DNA of 64,000 bases from Chamaecyparis obtusa (GCA_027943335.1 BSBK01001118.1:167501-231500), one strand, 5' to 3'. Positions 1 to 13,090 are shown, counted from the stretch's first letter. Program-made: numbers and translations. The notes: generated from the sequence alone by a model not told the origin.

Positions 1-46
<46 letters not shown>
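1..46. repeat. (TC)n-(AC)n compound microsatellite
   Basis: A run of TC dinucleotides (1-16) passes directly into AC dinucleotides (17-46). It is simple sequence with no coding meaning and is cut by the window edge. Confidence 0.95.
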
Positions 47-49
<3 letters not shown>

Positions 50-1119
50 TATTTCTTGTTATGAATGCTTAAAAAGAAAAGCACAAAATGGAAGGTCTTA
101 TGCATATGAATAGTTAAAAGTGATGTTGGACGTAGAATGGTGACCAATTCTATTCAAATGAAATCATGTTCTTGTAAGTCATGCATTCAAAAAAAAAAAT
201 CATATAAACTAGATTTATATTCTAAATTAGAAAATAAGAGAGAAATATTAGTTTATTTTTCATCAAGTAGAAATCAAATTACAAATAGGAAAAATCATCT
301 AAAAATGAGTTTTATAATACCAAAAACACTAATAAAATTTTTAACACTCAAATTAGGAAGTACTGGAAACAACATTTACAACCTAAAATCTACAAACTTC
401 TATAAAATAGAAAAAATGATAGGTAATGAAGACCTATCAATTAAGTAGTTTTACATTATCTTTCATTACGTTAAAAATTCTACACCTCCCAAGTTAGAAG
501 AATCAGACTACATTGTCACTAATATGAGTGTGTTTTCCTTTAACTAGGCCTCTCATAAAATAATCTCCTAGGATTCATGGGCACAAAACAAGTCATCATT
601 AATCTTCCAACCTAGGAGCTCCAATTCCAAGAGTATAATGTTGATTCCACCATTTAGTTAGGTAGGAAAAACTAGGAAAAGCTCTAAATGTAAAGGTAAT
701 AAAATTGTTGTTGTTATCACCAATAGACCTAAAAAAATTGATTGTTCCAATCATACTTCATATCACCACTATGAGATTGAACTATGTAATCATTTTTTAC
801 CAAACTGTTGACTATGTTCTTGGAAGATCTTCTATGATCATGCTTATACTCCCATTATTCACTAACCCCCTCAATCTATTGAGATAAAATACTATTCTTT
901 GAGGTATACGCTTAACCTTGTTGCAATTTCACATCAAATTTTGGTTGTATCTTTCTCTTCAAATCATTTGTCCCCTCCCCTCCCAAATTTGACTTCAAAA
1001 TCATTCTTGGTTGATCCAAAATTTCATTTTTCTCTTCAAACTCAAATATGGATTCTATTAAAAGAGACAAAACTAATAATTTGAGTTCTCCTTACTCTAT
1101 CTATAATTTAAAGAGATGT
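47..1119. other. AT-rich stretch without recognisable gene
   Basis: Only short, compositionally biased open frames occur here, at 137-448, 705-887 and 899-1084, and none shows a domain or motif I know. If the protease relic at 1120-1480 belongs to a minus-strand gypsy element, its reverse transcriptase should lie here, but I cannot read one. Confidence 0.5.
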
Positions 1120-1480
1120 CTCATTCCTTCAAGTTGTATGTCATATGTGGTGTCTTAGACACAATGTATAACTTTCTATTCATATTTCTAGGGTGCTCTT
1201 GATAGAAAATGATAGAGGTCCATTGACACAACATAACATTGAACTTCATCCACCTAAAGAACAAATTTGGAAGCAACAAGATATGATATCCATAAGTACA
1301 CTGTGTATCTTCTTGAACCACATAAATTTTTAAGGGTTGGATTTTTTAGTACAAAAAGTTTCAATTTGCTAAATATTTTTCACTTACTAGATTGTCTATA
1401 GATCTACCATCTACAACTACCTTGTACACCATGTCCTTTTTTTCTATTCAAAACATGCTTCTGCAATTAGCTTCAGAGGT
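1120..1480 (-). pseudogene. Degraded Ty3/gypsy gag-protease junction fragment
   Basis: Read on the minus strand, the segment gives a frame with VDGRSIDNLVSEKY, which resembles the active-site strand IIDSGSTDNLVS of chromovirus aspartic proteases. About 80 codons later comes a degenerate stretch ending TYNLKE that lines up with the LGRPW...NTYTFEKDG end of that domain. The same protease is far clearer at 53516 and 59440 in this window, which is the basis of the comparison. The catalytic DSG reads DGR, so the copy is dead. No LTRs were found for it. It could be chance resemblance in low-complexity DNA, so confidence is modest. Confidence 0.4.
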
Positions 1481-1955
1481 CTCTTTGTTCCTCAATATCA
1501 ATTCTTTTGCAACATTAGTTTTTCTTTTGTTTTTGCTTCAACCTTCTTGTTTGAAGGTTTCTCTTCTTCAATTACCACCACTCTTATAGGTTTTTGAGTG
1601 TAATCTATAGCTTTATGGGTTCCATTCCAAACAAAACACTTTGAGGGCTGCTAATATCAAAAAATTGTTATCCTCAAACTCTACCTTTGAAGTATCTCTT
1701 TTCTCTAAAGTTAGCCTTCTCATTTTTTCTTTCTTCCAAGCCTTCACTCAATGTAGGATATAAAGAAACTTTTTTCCCTTTGTTTTAATTATTTTCTAAT
1801 AAAGTAGAATAAATAAGGGTGTTGTCCCTTAAGTACAACTTCCCAAAGGGTGTATGATCAACATATTAATAAAAAAACACATTAATAGAAAATGCTAGCA
1901 ACTAACATTGAAATTATTAGCTAATACCAAACATCCACAACATAAACAAGGAGTT
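1481..1955. other. Pyrimidine-rich spacer, no gene seen
   Basis: The plus strand is rich in C and T and yields a serine/leucine frame (1392-1589) of no evident meaning. On the minus strand it reads as lysine/glutamate-rich pieces broken by stops, possibly gag sequence upstream of the protease relic. I see no motif. Confidence 0.4.
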
Positions 1956-1960
1956 AATAT

Positions 1961-3013
1961 TGTTAGGATTAGGTAATACTGAGAGGGGGGTGAATTGATA
2001 TTACTACACTTTAATTTAAACTTCAACCAATTATAAATAAACCATAATAATGCTGAAATGAAAAAAACATATAAGCACAACACATAACTCATGACACCAT
2101 GATTTGTTCTCGAGGAAACCCTAGCCAAGGGAAAACCCCAGTGGGGATGATACCCACAACTATGTACTAAAATATTATATCCCTATTAGGAGATCTAGCC
2201 CTATTAGGAGCTGAGTGTTACATAGTATATTTCCTTGCTAGAGGAATACAAAACCCTATTAGGGGATACAAAACACTTAGTTAAAGGTGGTGAGCATACA
2301 ACTCTTACAATTAAAATACTGTCTCAAAAAGAGTTCTAAAAAAGAACAATACAAGCACTTTCCTTGCTTAGATAGGTCTAGTTGTAGCTCTGTCAAACAT
2401 TGATCTCATATCTTCTCTCTACTCTCAGAATCTCATCATCATATCATCATCTACAGTATCTCATCCATACACATTGCTTCCACAAAACACTCTATACTTA
2501 TACAAAATCTACCATCTAGTCAGCTTCACAAATACCATACAAAACATAATAATAAATTATGTAAATGATAAAAATAGAGTCAGTGATCTTATATTACCAA
2601 AGATTCAGCAATATACTTTATCCATCTGACTTAGCACATTACCATATCCACTATTCTTTCCTTAATCTTTGCAACTACTTATGTGTTGTATTACACTGAT
2701 TCTCTACCTTTGCATACCTTCGGATCAATGTATCTTATTTATTTGATCACCAAAAAACATGTGAACTTAACCAAAGCATATAAATATCCCAAAATACCTT
2801 CTATTAACTTCAAAGGCCATAATACATCATATACTGTCATCACAGACCAAAACTGTTCCATAGTACACTGTTGTCCTGATTCTGTACTTAGTCATTTTCA
2901 TGACTATGACTCTAGTATCAAAACTATCTGCATGAGATCACTCTAGCATAAGTGTTTCCATGAATGAACACCCTCAAGTGATCCCTAGTGCCCCAAAACA
3001 CCACTTTCCAACA
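1961..3013 (-). repeat. 3' LTR of the minus-strand retrotransposon
   Basis: It aligns over its full length with 16340-17390, with scattered substitutions and short indels. On the minus strand it starts TGTTGGAAAG after the polypurine tract and ends CCTAACA at 1961. The flanking AATAT at 1956-1960 is the target-site duplication. Confidence 0.94.
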
Positions 3014-3029
3014 ATCTCTCCCTTTGGCA
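3014..3029 (-). other. Polypurine tract (PPT)
   Basis: On the minus strand TGCCAAAGGGAGAGAT lies directly against the TG start of the 3' LTR. This is the expected place and composition for the plus-strand primer of reverse transcription. Confidence 0.85.
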
Positions 3030-3217
3030 TTGATGGAAACACTTAGTGAAAAATGACTAAGTGTTTAGAGCACTATCTATACATGTATTTCTTTTTTTTA
3101 CTTTTCTTTTCTTTTCTACTTTTCACTCTTCACATTTTTCTCTTTCTCTTCCTCTCCCTTTGACATCAATGGAAAAGGTACTTAAAAATTTTCAAAAACT
3201 ACTAAGCACAAAAAGAC

Positions 3218-6184
3218 TTAGTTCTTACTCACCAGTTTTAAGACATCTTGGAAAGATTTTTCCAAGGTCTTCACTTCCTCGGCCCATGATTTGATTAATA
3301 GCTCACTGACATGGATCAATCCATTCAGTGCATATGATGTTGTCTCTACTGCCTTAATCTCAGTAGGTATAGACATAGACATTGATCCTTCCACCTTTTC
3401 CATCTCTGATAGATGTGTCTCAAGCATTGAAAGCTTAAGAGTTATCAGGATCTTCAACAAGCCAAATCTATCTACCACTCTTCCTTTCTCTGTTTCTAGT
3501 ACACCAATTTTATCCAGCAACTTGGATGCTTGTTTATCCATTTCAATTACAGTTAGTGAAGATGTTTCACAACTATTCATCAGACTATCAAGTGTATCCC
3601 TATCTGTGGCTATTCTTTACATGACTACAAGGACTTATGCAGTAACTGTAAATCTTCCTGCCTTGTGCTACACAACTCTTAGCCTTAAGAGTAGTAGCCT
3701 TGAGAATGTCTAAGTCCCATGAGATGGACTGACAGGCTTCTCTTAGTTTCTTCTCCAAGAATCTCTTCTCTGTCTGATTTTCTGCAGTCTTTAGCAATGA
3801 CTCAAAGTGACTATCAAAGCTATCTAGAGCCATGCCTAGGTTCTCTGCTTCATCCTTACCTTGAAAATCAATCGATGTAGGAAGTAGTTTGTTTACTGTC
3901 TCTATAGCCATAGTCATTACTTTTATTCTTTTGTCCCCTTTCTGCACTGACCTTTCCTTAGCTTTGGTGAAGGCCATGAAGGATAGCCTCATAAGCTCAT
4001 CCTCATCCATGCTATCTACGTTAGCACTTACCGGTTTGGCCATACTTTCCAACAATAAAGTAGAGGAGGTGTCCGGTTCTATCTTTTGTTCCATTCTAAC
4101 CTCAACTACCTTTTATGCTTCAGTCTCTTTTACCTTCCTTTCTTCTTTCTGAATGTCCTTTTCCTATAACTTCTCTTCTTGTTTCTCCTATGTTTTCTTT
4201 TCCTCTACATATCCTTGTACTTCAACTTCCATCGCACTTCCTAAGTTATCCAAAAATAGATCACTCACATCACGCGAAGTGTCAAGGGTCACATGCACAC
4301 TAGAGACAAAGAAGTCTAGTTGCATACTAGATTACTCACTTATATCTACTACCTTTGAACTTTCTCCTAATCCCAAAGATGTAGGCTTGGTGACCTTAGG
4401 AGGTGAGGTTCTCTTTGGCATATCACTCATAAGGATTTGATCCAATTCCTTTTGAGTGTCCTCAATCACTTCATCATACTTTCTAGCCATGATTTTCATT
4501 ATTTTGGCCTTTGTCCTCAACAATCATTTCAGCTCATTTATTATCCTCTCCCTTTCTTGTATAGAGACTTTAGGTAGCATGTCTTCTATAGCTTTGTTTC
4601 TTATATTCTCATCTTCTGACTGTGCCAACTACTTTCTGATCTCTAAATTATTGTATAGTTCCTTATGGATACTTCAATCTCCAATAGATTTTTCTTAAAG
4701 ATCAATAGATACTCAATGATAGTATCTTCAATGATTTCTTGATTCTCAAAATCATACCTCTCATAATATATGTCCACTGTCTTTAAGTTTCCATCTTTTA
4801 TGACTCTTTTCTGCAATGATTTAAGGTTTGGTTTCCACAAAGTTTGTAGATCCTTCTGTGCTACTTTTTCCTCTTCTTTCTCAATTTTCTTTACTTCCTT
4901 CTTCCTCTTTTCCACTACTACCTCTATTTCCTTTGGACTGCCTTGCTTGGTAGATCTTGTACATCTTCTAGGATTGCTCATAGGTATAGTTTCTTGTGTT
5001 GTCTCCTCTTGTGTAGGTGATAGGTCAATTATATCTGATTTAGGATTAACTATTTTCTCTGCCTCAGAAGGGGTAGGTGCATTAATAGCCATGCTTGAAG
5101 ATGCTTCCATCTTTGTTTTTATTCTTATCTACTACTCCTTAGTGATTCCTGCCTTCATAGTGATAGCCTCCACAATTTTACTAATCTTTCTCTTTTGTGT
5201 TACCTTCTCTTGTTCTTCTCTGATCTTTCGTAACTTCTCCCTATAAGTTCCCCATCTCTCCTCAGTAGGGTCTACTCTGGCTTCCAGAACATGCTCTACC
5301 TACATAGTCAAGATCTCAAAACTAACTTCATACCCCATAGGATAACACTATTTCTTCCTCGGTTCTACTACCTCAAAACAAACACAATTGGTTTCAACCA
5401 TGAAATAGATATTGTCCTCATACTTCTCAACAATATTTTTAGGTATCCTATACATTTCTTTCATCTACCTTTGCAGTATCTTGGTCTAAGAAAATAGTTC
5501 ACCATCAACCCAATTCTTTTCTTATCTTCTATAACTCTTTGAAATCTGAATTCCAGTGGGTACATTGTCTTTCCATGCCCTAGGGTGCATGCCAGGGAAC
5601 TTGTGAATGATATGTATATACATGTGAACCAATAAGGACCCAAACCTAAATGCTTTAGTCCTATCTTTCTTTATCACCTTTACATTTTCTAGGAACTACT
5701 GAGCTAACACTTTGCAAAGGTTATACTTCTTGTTTTCCTTGACCATCCTATAGGCCATCATAATAAAACCAGCAAATATAGAGTTAGGTTTGCTTCTATA
5801 GAATAGTTTGCAGCCCAATATCATTGCCACCAATCTAACATCTTGCTGGAAGATGTCATTGACTGTCATTGCCCTCTTATCCCATTTTGAGTGAGTTAAG
5901 GTTTCCACCTATTTCCTTATGTTCTTTTCTACTATAGGAAGGGCTCCTTCATTATCTAATCTAGTTATGTCATGAATCATCTGTGCACATATTTTCACTA
6001 GTTGTTCTCTAATCCATATGAACTGATCATGGATTCTACTAACAATTATTTTAAACCATTCTGTTTCTATGAATTCTGTGAGTAGGGTTAGCTTAATGAT
6101 AGACTGATTCTCTAGGTGCTTGAACTCCTCTATCATAGATCCATATGCTTCTATCATATCATCCAATTCACTATAAATATTCAC
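3218..6184 (-). pseudogene. Decayed long 3' ORF (ORF3/env-like position) of the retrotransposon
   Basis: A nearly continuous minus-strand coding relic is broken by stops and shifts into pieces at 6184-5909, 5908-5696, 5643-5461, 5110-4643, 4523-4332, 4094-3600 and 3580-3218. The translated pieces are rich in charged, heptad-like sequence such as KRKKEVKKIEKEEEKVAQK, so coiled coil is likely, and the middle piece has an S/T/P/E-rich acidic segment. I recognise no enzyme motif. The position, after gag and directly before the polypurine tract, is where SIRE-type Copia elements carry a long extra ORF sometimes called env-like. Function is unknown. Plus-strand frames over the same DNA are pyrimidine-rich shadows. 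Confidence 0.6.
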
Positions 6185-6213
6185 ATCTCATATGATCTCG
6201 TATTTGCAATGAA

Positions 6214-6640
6214 CACTAGTAAATTTTAGCTTATTTTTCGACGAGAATTAGTTGAATTTTTTATACCAATTGGTCGACCAAACGACCATAACTATTGTCA
6301 AAGTTTTTTCATCGATTATATGACACACATAATAATCATCTAAATTCCAACATCTATATTGGTTGAATTATCGATGGACCCGCCATCAAAATAATCGCTT
6401 CAACTTGTAAGAATTATCGATCATACCTTTCATCTCTGCAACCAAAGTAGGTCACAATTGTGACGACTTAGGGTCAAAATTATTGTCAAGTGTAAAAAAT
6501 TCTTGTCAAAATGCCAAAGAATGTTCATCTCTCTTTTGACAAAATTTGGTTGGAATAGTCGTCAAATATATAGCATTTTTGTCGATAGGACTATTCTTCT
6601 ACTGTCGAAAAAGCGACAAAAAATTAAATTTTTTTTTTAA
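6214..6640. repeat. Left terminal and subterminal repeat zone of the CACTA-like element
   Basis: The terminal inverted repeat is followed by about 400 bp dense in short motifs: GGTCGACC, CGACCATAA, ATTGTCAAAG, CATCGAT, TTATCGAT (twice), GTGACGACTT, ATTGTCAAG, TTGTCAAA, GTCGTCAAA, TGTCGATAGG, CTGTCGAAAAAGCGACAA. Such clusters are transposase-binding arrays in known CACTA elements; here that role is inferred. Confidence 0.6.
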
Positions 6641-8400
6641 AAAAAAATATATTATCAAATTAAGCATAGCAATATTATACTTTAATTGTTTAAATTATTA
6701 AACTCTCATGAAGACATAGTCTGGTGTTTATATTATTATAACTCTCTATTCAATGTAGATGACTGCATGAGGGAAGCGCCCACATTCCTGTCCAACTTCA
6801 GGGTACAAGTCATTTATGATCGAGAGATTTGAGAAGGAAACCAAGATGGGGAAATAATAGGACACATCACTAATATATATATAGATCACTAATCGAATTA
6901 GAGAACATACTTAACACTATTCATGGGCATCAGGAAATTGAAGCAATATAAATGAAAGATATGAATGGCTTCCAATTTTAGTTTTGTTTTCTATGGTGTA
7001 TCATGGCCAAAACACAAATCATGAGATTTCAAAAACATGTTTATCTATTAGTAGAAGATTTAATTAAATTCTCTAGATAAACCCTTTTGTGGGGTAACAT
7101 GCAACTAACTCTAAATAAATACACACTCAAACGTACTCATTAACCTTGATTTGCAATCAAACTTAGCAAAATAAAATCATAACAATGAAATACACATGCA
7201 ATCTCTAATGCATAACTCAATATTAAGTTATATGGAAATCAAAACACAAGGATTACACAATTAGTAATCACTCATCATGAGATGTAGTAGTGATCAATCA
7301 CATTATAGAAGCAACTAAATTGTATGAGTTACAATGAGATTATGTCCAACATACGGTCTAAAAAAGAGAAATTAAAAATGGTAAGGAGTGTGTGATTAGT
7401 TTCTTAACATAGTTGAGTCTTACACTTTTTAAAGCCTCCATCCAACATGAAATTTACAAACGTTCAACATTAATCGTGTAGGAGTAGGTTAGAAATAAGA
7501 CACCATCTATCCAACTTGTAGATACAAGATGTCAATGAGACATCTTTGAAACCAAGTACAACAAGCAGTTACCAATATTAACCCATCTTTCACACTCATC
7601 AGCCAAGGACAAACATGGTTTCATAAATCCTTGAGTTTTGATTTCCATGTAACTTATATTTTCAATTTGAAGATGAACTCAATAGTTCCATCATAGAAAC
7701 ACTGCAAATATTTTAATGACCTTTCTTGATCACCAAACATTGCTATACAAGTTAAATTACTCTCTCAGTAATCCTAAATTTTAAACCATAAATGTACTTA
7801 CATTGTCTACTACTATGCATTTTTGTAGAAGGTTTGAGAATCTACTGTATTTAAGAATGTAAAAGTTATTTTCATTAGCTAGCTTCAAAGAATTACTTCA
7901 CAAGTTTTAATTGGCAAAGTACAAAACAATGCTCAACCTAAAAAAATTATCCCCCATGCATACAATGTAATAAATTCTTTTAGACAAATCATATGAGAAA
8001 GAACTATTTGCAACTAAGTGTGATAAGGAATAGAATGTTATGTATCCAAACAATTCAAGTTTAATGCAAGCTCTTAAACATTTAGTTTGTAAAACAGAGA
8101 GTATGCAACCATGGTCTAAACTGATTAGAACAAAGTGGTGCTACAATAATTAAGGAAAAAGAATTAAAAATTGAAACTAAAAAAAAATTTTGAATTTGCA
8201 TACAAGGGCTAAATAATGCATTCCTACAAATCCATCGTAGGCATATATACCATACTCAAATACTTAACTGCCTTAATTTCATGTAAGTTACATATGAGAA
8301 GATAGTTAATCCACAAGGAAAACACCAACGACACTAATTTTTTTTTAGATATAATGGTATGTGTTGGCATCCTATGAATTGATATTGATAAACAACATAC
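6641..8400. other. Interior of the CACTA-like element, mostly unassigned
   Basis: AT-rich sequence without long open frames. One minus-strand piece at about 6765-6850 reads INDLYPEVGQECGRFPHAVI before a stop and looks protein-like, but I cannot assign it. The remainder shows no motif, RNA gene or repeat that I can support. Confidence 0.4.
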
Positions 8401-9508
8401 CTTGCAAAATATATACGTTGCATCAAGGGTATTGTCACAGCTGCAGCTCCCATTTACAAAATCAAAGATGTCTTTGGTTAATCTCAATGATTACTGATAT
8501 TCACAAGATCAAATTCAAAGGTGGCTATGGATAGGAAAGAAGTTAAGACAGTCCATATACCCAAGGGAAGTTGGTGTGATATAAATTGAGATATATGAAA
8601 TGTAGAGATAAAGTAAATAATATCGATGATGAGGTATAGAATGGTATGAAAGATATAAAGATATAATTGAAGTCTATGGAATCTTGAGAATGAGCATAAA
8701 TCAAATATACACCTCCAAAGATCAAGCCCTCTATTAAACTGAATGCAATTCAATAAAGATAAAATCATATATTAGTAGATAAGAAGTTTGTTAACTGAGA
8801 TATATGGAATCAATTGAACAACAAAGGAATACTCAACCACTATGAAGTTAGTCCTAGGAAGGAAGTCAATGTGAACAAGACGACGCAGTTCCTCAAAAGC
8901 ACAGATGGTTTTTGCACCAAACCCTCCTATAAACTACAAATATGACAGACAAATAAATGGAAAAAGAAAACATTACTCAAAGCAATATAATAACAATTGA
9001 GGCCATTTATCCACATGTCACATGAAGTGAATATTTACCTGATGAGCTCTAAAAGAAAAATGCACACCCTGAAGCAACAAGAATTACTGTGAAGGCTCCT
9101 TTTTTGAGTTTTCAATTGACTCCAACTCTATAGATAGTCGTCTCATGTATCTCTTTGCTAGTTTAATGGAACCTAGCTTTATATGTATCAAAGAAGATCA
9201 TTAAATTATGAATTTGAGCATTAGCATAAATTCATACATTCAAAAGGGACAACAGTACCAAAAATATGGGTTTATAAATGATCACTGATAGCTAATAAGC
9301 ATGCATGACATACCATATAACGCTCTCTACCTAACACCATTCTTACAGTAAGATGTCCCAAAACTTCATTTTTAAAATTTGTACTAGGAATGTACGTTTC
9401 AATTGAAGTTGAGAGAGAATGGATTTTGAATTTAAGGGAAGTTTCCATGAAGTGAGAGGCCTCACTAATGTCTCCAACCAATTTTAGTTTTATGTCAAGG
9501 ATAACCAA
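8401..9508 (-). pseudogene. Cluster of exon-like fragments inside the CACTA-like element
   Basis: On the minus strand several short open blocks are bounded by AG and GT in the right order: about 9508-9272, 9068-9039, 8933-8840, 8738-8550 and 8491-8401. The third block reads FIGGFGAKTICAFEELRRL and has ordinary protein composition in an otherwise AT-rich interval. The fifth block ends in a CAAG|GTATG-type donor. I do not recognise the protein. The layout suggests a captured host gene fragment with introns retained, as Pack-type DNA transposons carry. Splice sites this short occur by chance in AT-rich DNA, so this remains a hypothesis. Confidence 0.3.
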
Positions 9509-11559
9509 TATAGAGATATGAAGTTATGATGTGTTACAAAGACATGAGGTCCAACATGGCAAAGGATCAAATCAATGGTAAACAAACTGACCAAGTAAAG
9601 TGAGAATAGAGACTTCTGAAAGGTTATAGATTCAATTATGGACAAAGCAATGATGCATTGATAGATATAGCACATCAAAAGTTACATTTGCATTTATTAA
9701 CTGAGTGAGTAAATTACTAGACACATGTTTTTAGTTCATACTTCATAGTCATTTGGTACAACTACAAATGGACTTGTGATGATATTTCACAATAGTACAT
9801 GTGTTGCAAGGTAAGCTCCCAGTAGTGCTTATGAAAATATGCATGTTCATTACCTATGCATATGAAATGGCTCTAATGGCCACTTGAAAGAGTGGCTTAA
9901 TAAACAAAATGGTTACAAAGATGAGAATATGTCATTAGAATAATGAGAGATAATAGAAATATTAAGTCAAATAAATTTCCAAGACAAAATAGAAATCATG
10001 TTAATGAAACAACAATTAATCTTGTCTAGTAACAACCCTTATGTGTGCCACAAAACTAGACCTGGATAAAAATAAATATGGAATGTAGGACACATATCCA
10101 TCATCCAATAATGAATGAAACATAGCAATAGAAGTCACTTGGCCAAACAATAAAATTAGGCACCTTCAACATGGTTAAATTCTCAAGTCTCTATTGTCAA
10201 ACAAAATAAAGCATGATCATATATAATGTAATGTTGTCAGCCCATAAGATGATTTCTCAAACAAATATTTTGCAACTAACACATATATTCCATTTTACAA
10301 CAATCAAAGACAAATACACCACCAACATAAACAAAGGGCCCCATGGATTAGAAACAAAAATTAGTGGCAAGATGGAAAACACACAAGAGAAGATCATCCT
10401 TATCCTATGTTGCCTATGGTTTTGACCATGTGGCTAATTTTAAATTTTCAAATATTACAATTACCCTTAATTTTATTCTTCTAAACTAATAAGCATTCAA
10501 ACCATGAGTTTTCTCATTTTTTTAGTAGTAGATTCTAGGCTCTTTAATGATCGGGTTTCAAAAGGTCATGAAATAGTGAAAGGCCTCTTTTCATGTATTT
10601 CATTACCTTTTTATTACTCATTGTTAGACCCCAAGTAAATTGGGAAAATGGTTGATGTCATATCATAGACAATGAAAATAAAATATCATTAATATGTATT
10701 AAAGGGCAGTAATGTCAAATATCTAATGGTAGAAAGGAGATAGAATGATATCAAGAACTGAGATAGTCACAAAGCATGTGATAGTAGATGGTGAAAATGA
10801 GGCAATGATAAGAAATAATAGAACAAAGGACAATGATGTCTAATATTTTCATAGAAGTGGCACTGTGAAAGGCTTAAAACAATGATGTGCATCAAAATAT
10901 AGTAAGATCAAAGATGCAAAATAGTAAACTAGTGATGAAGAGAAGATAAAAGAGAGATCTCAGTGTTATTATGGAGATCAAAATACTATTATTGTATGAC
11001 ATCGATAGACACAATTTGAGAAGAATAGGATAGTACATCTCTATCATGAAAATTCGGTGACAGAAAAAGAAATGCAGTGAGAAGACAATATACAATGAAA
11101 TTTTAAATTGGAATGATAGTGAGATGGAATGTGAAGAAGTAAAAAACAACAAGAAGCAAAAGCTCAAAATAGTAATATCAAAGATGCATGTCAAAGAAGA
11201 TACCTTAAAGATATTTGAAATTTTAAAAATAGTGATTACCATACCCAATGAAGATCAACAATGTATTGATGACATGAAGAATATGAGAAACTATGTAGTG
11301 AACAATGAGATAAACGTGATTAAAACAATGAACATAAAGAATGTCAGTTTTCTCTTAAAGAAAATTAGATTTTTGTAAAGAATAATGAGCCTTAAAGAGG
11401 AAACATCAGTCAAAGAACAATGGAAGTAATGTCAAGGGCATAAATATCAACTTTTAGTATTATCATCTTGATCCCAATAGATCTTTAACTAATATGCTTT
11501 GGTGACAAATTTGAGTCAACCCTCGAGAGAGATGATCAAATGAATATGCTTCTAGGGAC
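9509..11559. other. Interior of the CACTA-like element, no gene recognised
   Basis: Only short open frames appear on either strand, all dominated by isoleucine, lysine, serine and phenylalanine codons that follow from AT richness. I see no domain, RNA gene or structured repeat. Confidence 0.4.
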
Positions 11560-11564
11560 ATTAA

Positions 11565-12757
11565 TGGTGTGGGAGCACCTAGGTAAGGCTAATTAGTGAC
11601 CTAGGGGCTTCTAATTAAGTTTTGGCTTGTAGTGGTTCTAGCCACACCACTAGTGGAATAATAGGACTAGATAGGTCCTAAGATGTGTAGATGTTTATAG
11701 TGGAGGTCTTGTTATGTTTCTTTGTTTTCAGTTGATTAATGGATTGGATATCTCACAATGTCTATTGGAAAAGTTAGTACAGGTTGTTTTGTGATTCTGT
11801 GTTGTGTTTGTTTTGAGTTTTGAAGCATTCCAACTAGTTTTGTTAATTCTGTTAAGTACCTTGTCGTTGGTCTGAACTAGGTAGGTTAAACAAATGGAGT
11901 CTTAGCTCAGCATTCCACTATTGGTTTTGTACAGGCTCTTGGAATGGGTGAGGAGACTCCATGTACTATATGTTTGGAGAAGGAGGGGCCCTAGGAAGCT
12001 CATTTTCTATGTTTGCAATGATTCCCTAGGTGAGCCGATTGAGCACGGTTAGGGATGATAGAGCATTGCAAGGAGATTATAGCAAGTTGAATGCATTGTT
12101 TGCTTCAAATAAAAGCTCGTGGAGAGGTAGACATGCATCTATAGAAGCCCCAATTTGAAGTATAAGATTGGGTGAGTTTCTTTGGTTGCCAAGAAAGCAA
12201 ACTCTTAGTCAGACTGTCCAAGTTGCGTGAAAACATTGGTTTTCAGGCATGGCTATAGGAGTTGGTGTACAAAAAATCTAGGAGGAGAAGACCTTAGAAA
12301 TCTTGGAGTTCTCAATAAAGGGTTTCTGAATCCTAAGCCCTTTAGGTGGCTTGATATAAACAAAAAGGATTAACAAAGGCCTAATTGTCGGTAGCCTATT
12401 TTTGGGTGCAATTGGCATGGTTTGATGAACCCGATTGAAGTACTGATGAAAAGTATAGGTGCAAGAGTAGTATTGAAACCAATGGAGGTCCTAGTGGCCA
12501 ACCTCTCCATGGAGTAAAGTTCTATTTGAATGTGTTTCAATTTGTGAAGACAAGAGTAGGAGTGTCCTAGTAGCTGGATTGGTATTGAGCAGAGTTCATG
12601 GTATTTCTTCTTGGTGTGCACTAGTTGAAAGGAGTGGGATCTTGGGTAGAGATACCTAAGGAGTGTAGGGATAGTTAAGTACCCTATCAGGTCAAAGCAT
12701 TGGCCTAAAGAGACCCTAGTGAAGGATAGGGAGTGACCAAGACAAAGTGTTATATCA
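11565..12757. repeat. Probable solo LTR inside the CACTA-like element
   Basis: The segment starts TGGTGTGGGAGCACCTAGG and ends GTTATATCA, with ATTAA on both sides (11560-11564 and 12758-12762). The start closely resembles the minus-strand start of the chromovirus LTR at 50492, TGGTGCAGGAGCACCTAGG, and that LTR also ends in TATCA. It is noticeably less AT-rich than its surroundings. No internal domain follows, so it is best read as a solo LTR left by recombination. A 5-bp AT-rich duplication could be chance, so confidence is moderate. Confidence 0.5.
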
Positions 12758-12859
12758 ATTAACAAGATCATTTTTTGGTGGATATGTAGGGGCTGGAAAT
12801 TATGTTGCATTAATTTCCAAATTTGATGTAGATTCCAATGCAAGATATGATTTTTCTAG

Positions 12860-13090
12860 AGAATATAAATACTACAAGGGAAAATACTAATTATTTGTGG
12901 TACATCACAATATTAGGAGTTGGTGATGATGAGCTACTCATTATAAAGGAAGCAATATTTCTATCCAATCATCAGGATGTACATTTCATCTACAAGAGTT
13001 GAAGTTGGTGATGATCAACTATTCATTAGAAATGGAAGCATATCAAATCTCTCTATACAACCAAGAGGATGTTCATTTCATCTATAGTTA
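12860..13090. repeat. Imperfect local duplication of about 120 bp
   Basis: The motif GTTGGTGATGATGAGCTACT, then a GGAAGCA stretch and CAGGATGTACATTTCATCT, recurs as GTTGGTGATGATCAACTATT, GGAAGCA and GAGGATGTTCATTTCATCT. The two copies lie head to tail. No coding meaning is seen. Confidence 0.5.

Noticed and set aside
3889..5246. Plus-strand frames up to 158 codons with hydrophobic segments
   Set aside because: They are antisense to the lysine/glutamate-rich retrotransposon ORF3, and pyrimidine-rich mirrors of coiled-coil coding look like membrane proteins.
12370..12843. 157-codon minus-strand frame considered as a gene in the CACTA element
   Set aside because: No motif was seen, and most of it lies in the probable solo LTR. 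Open frames of this length occur by chance in its less AT-rich sequence.
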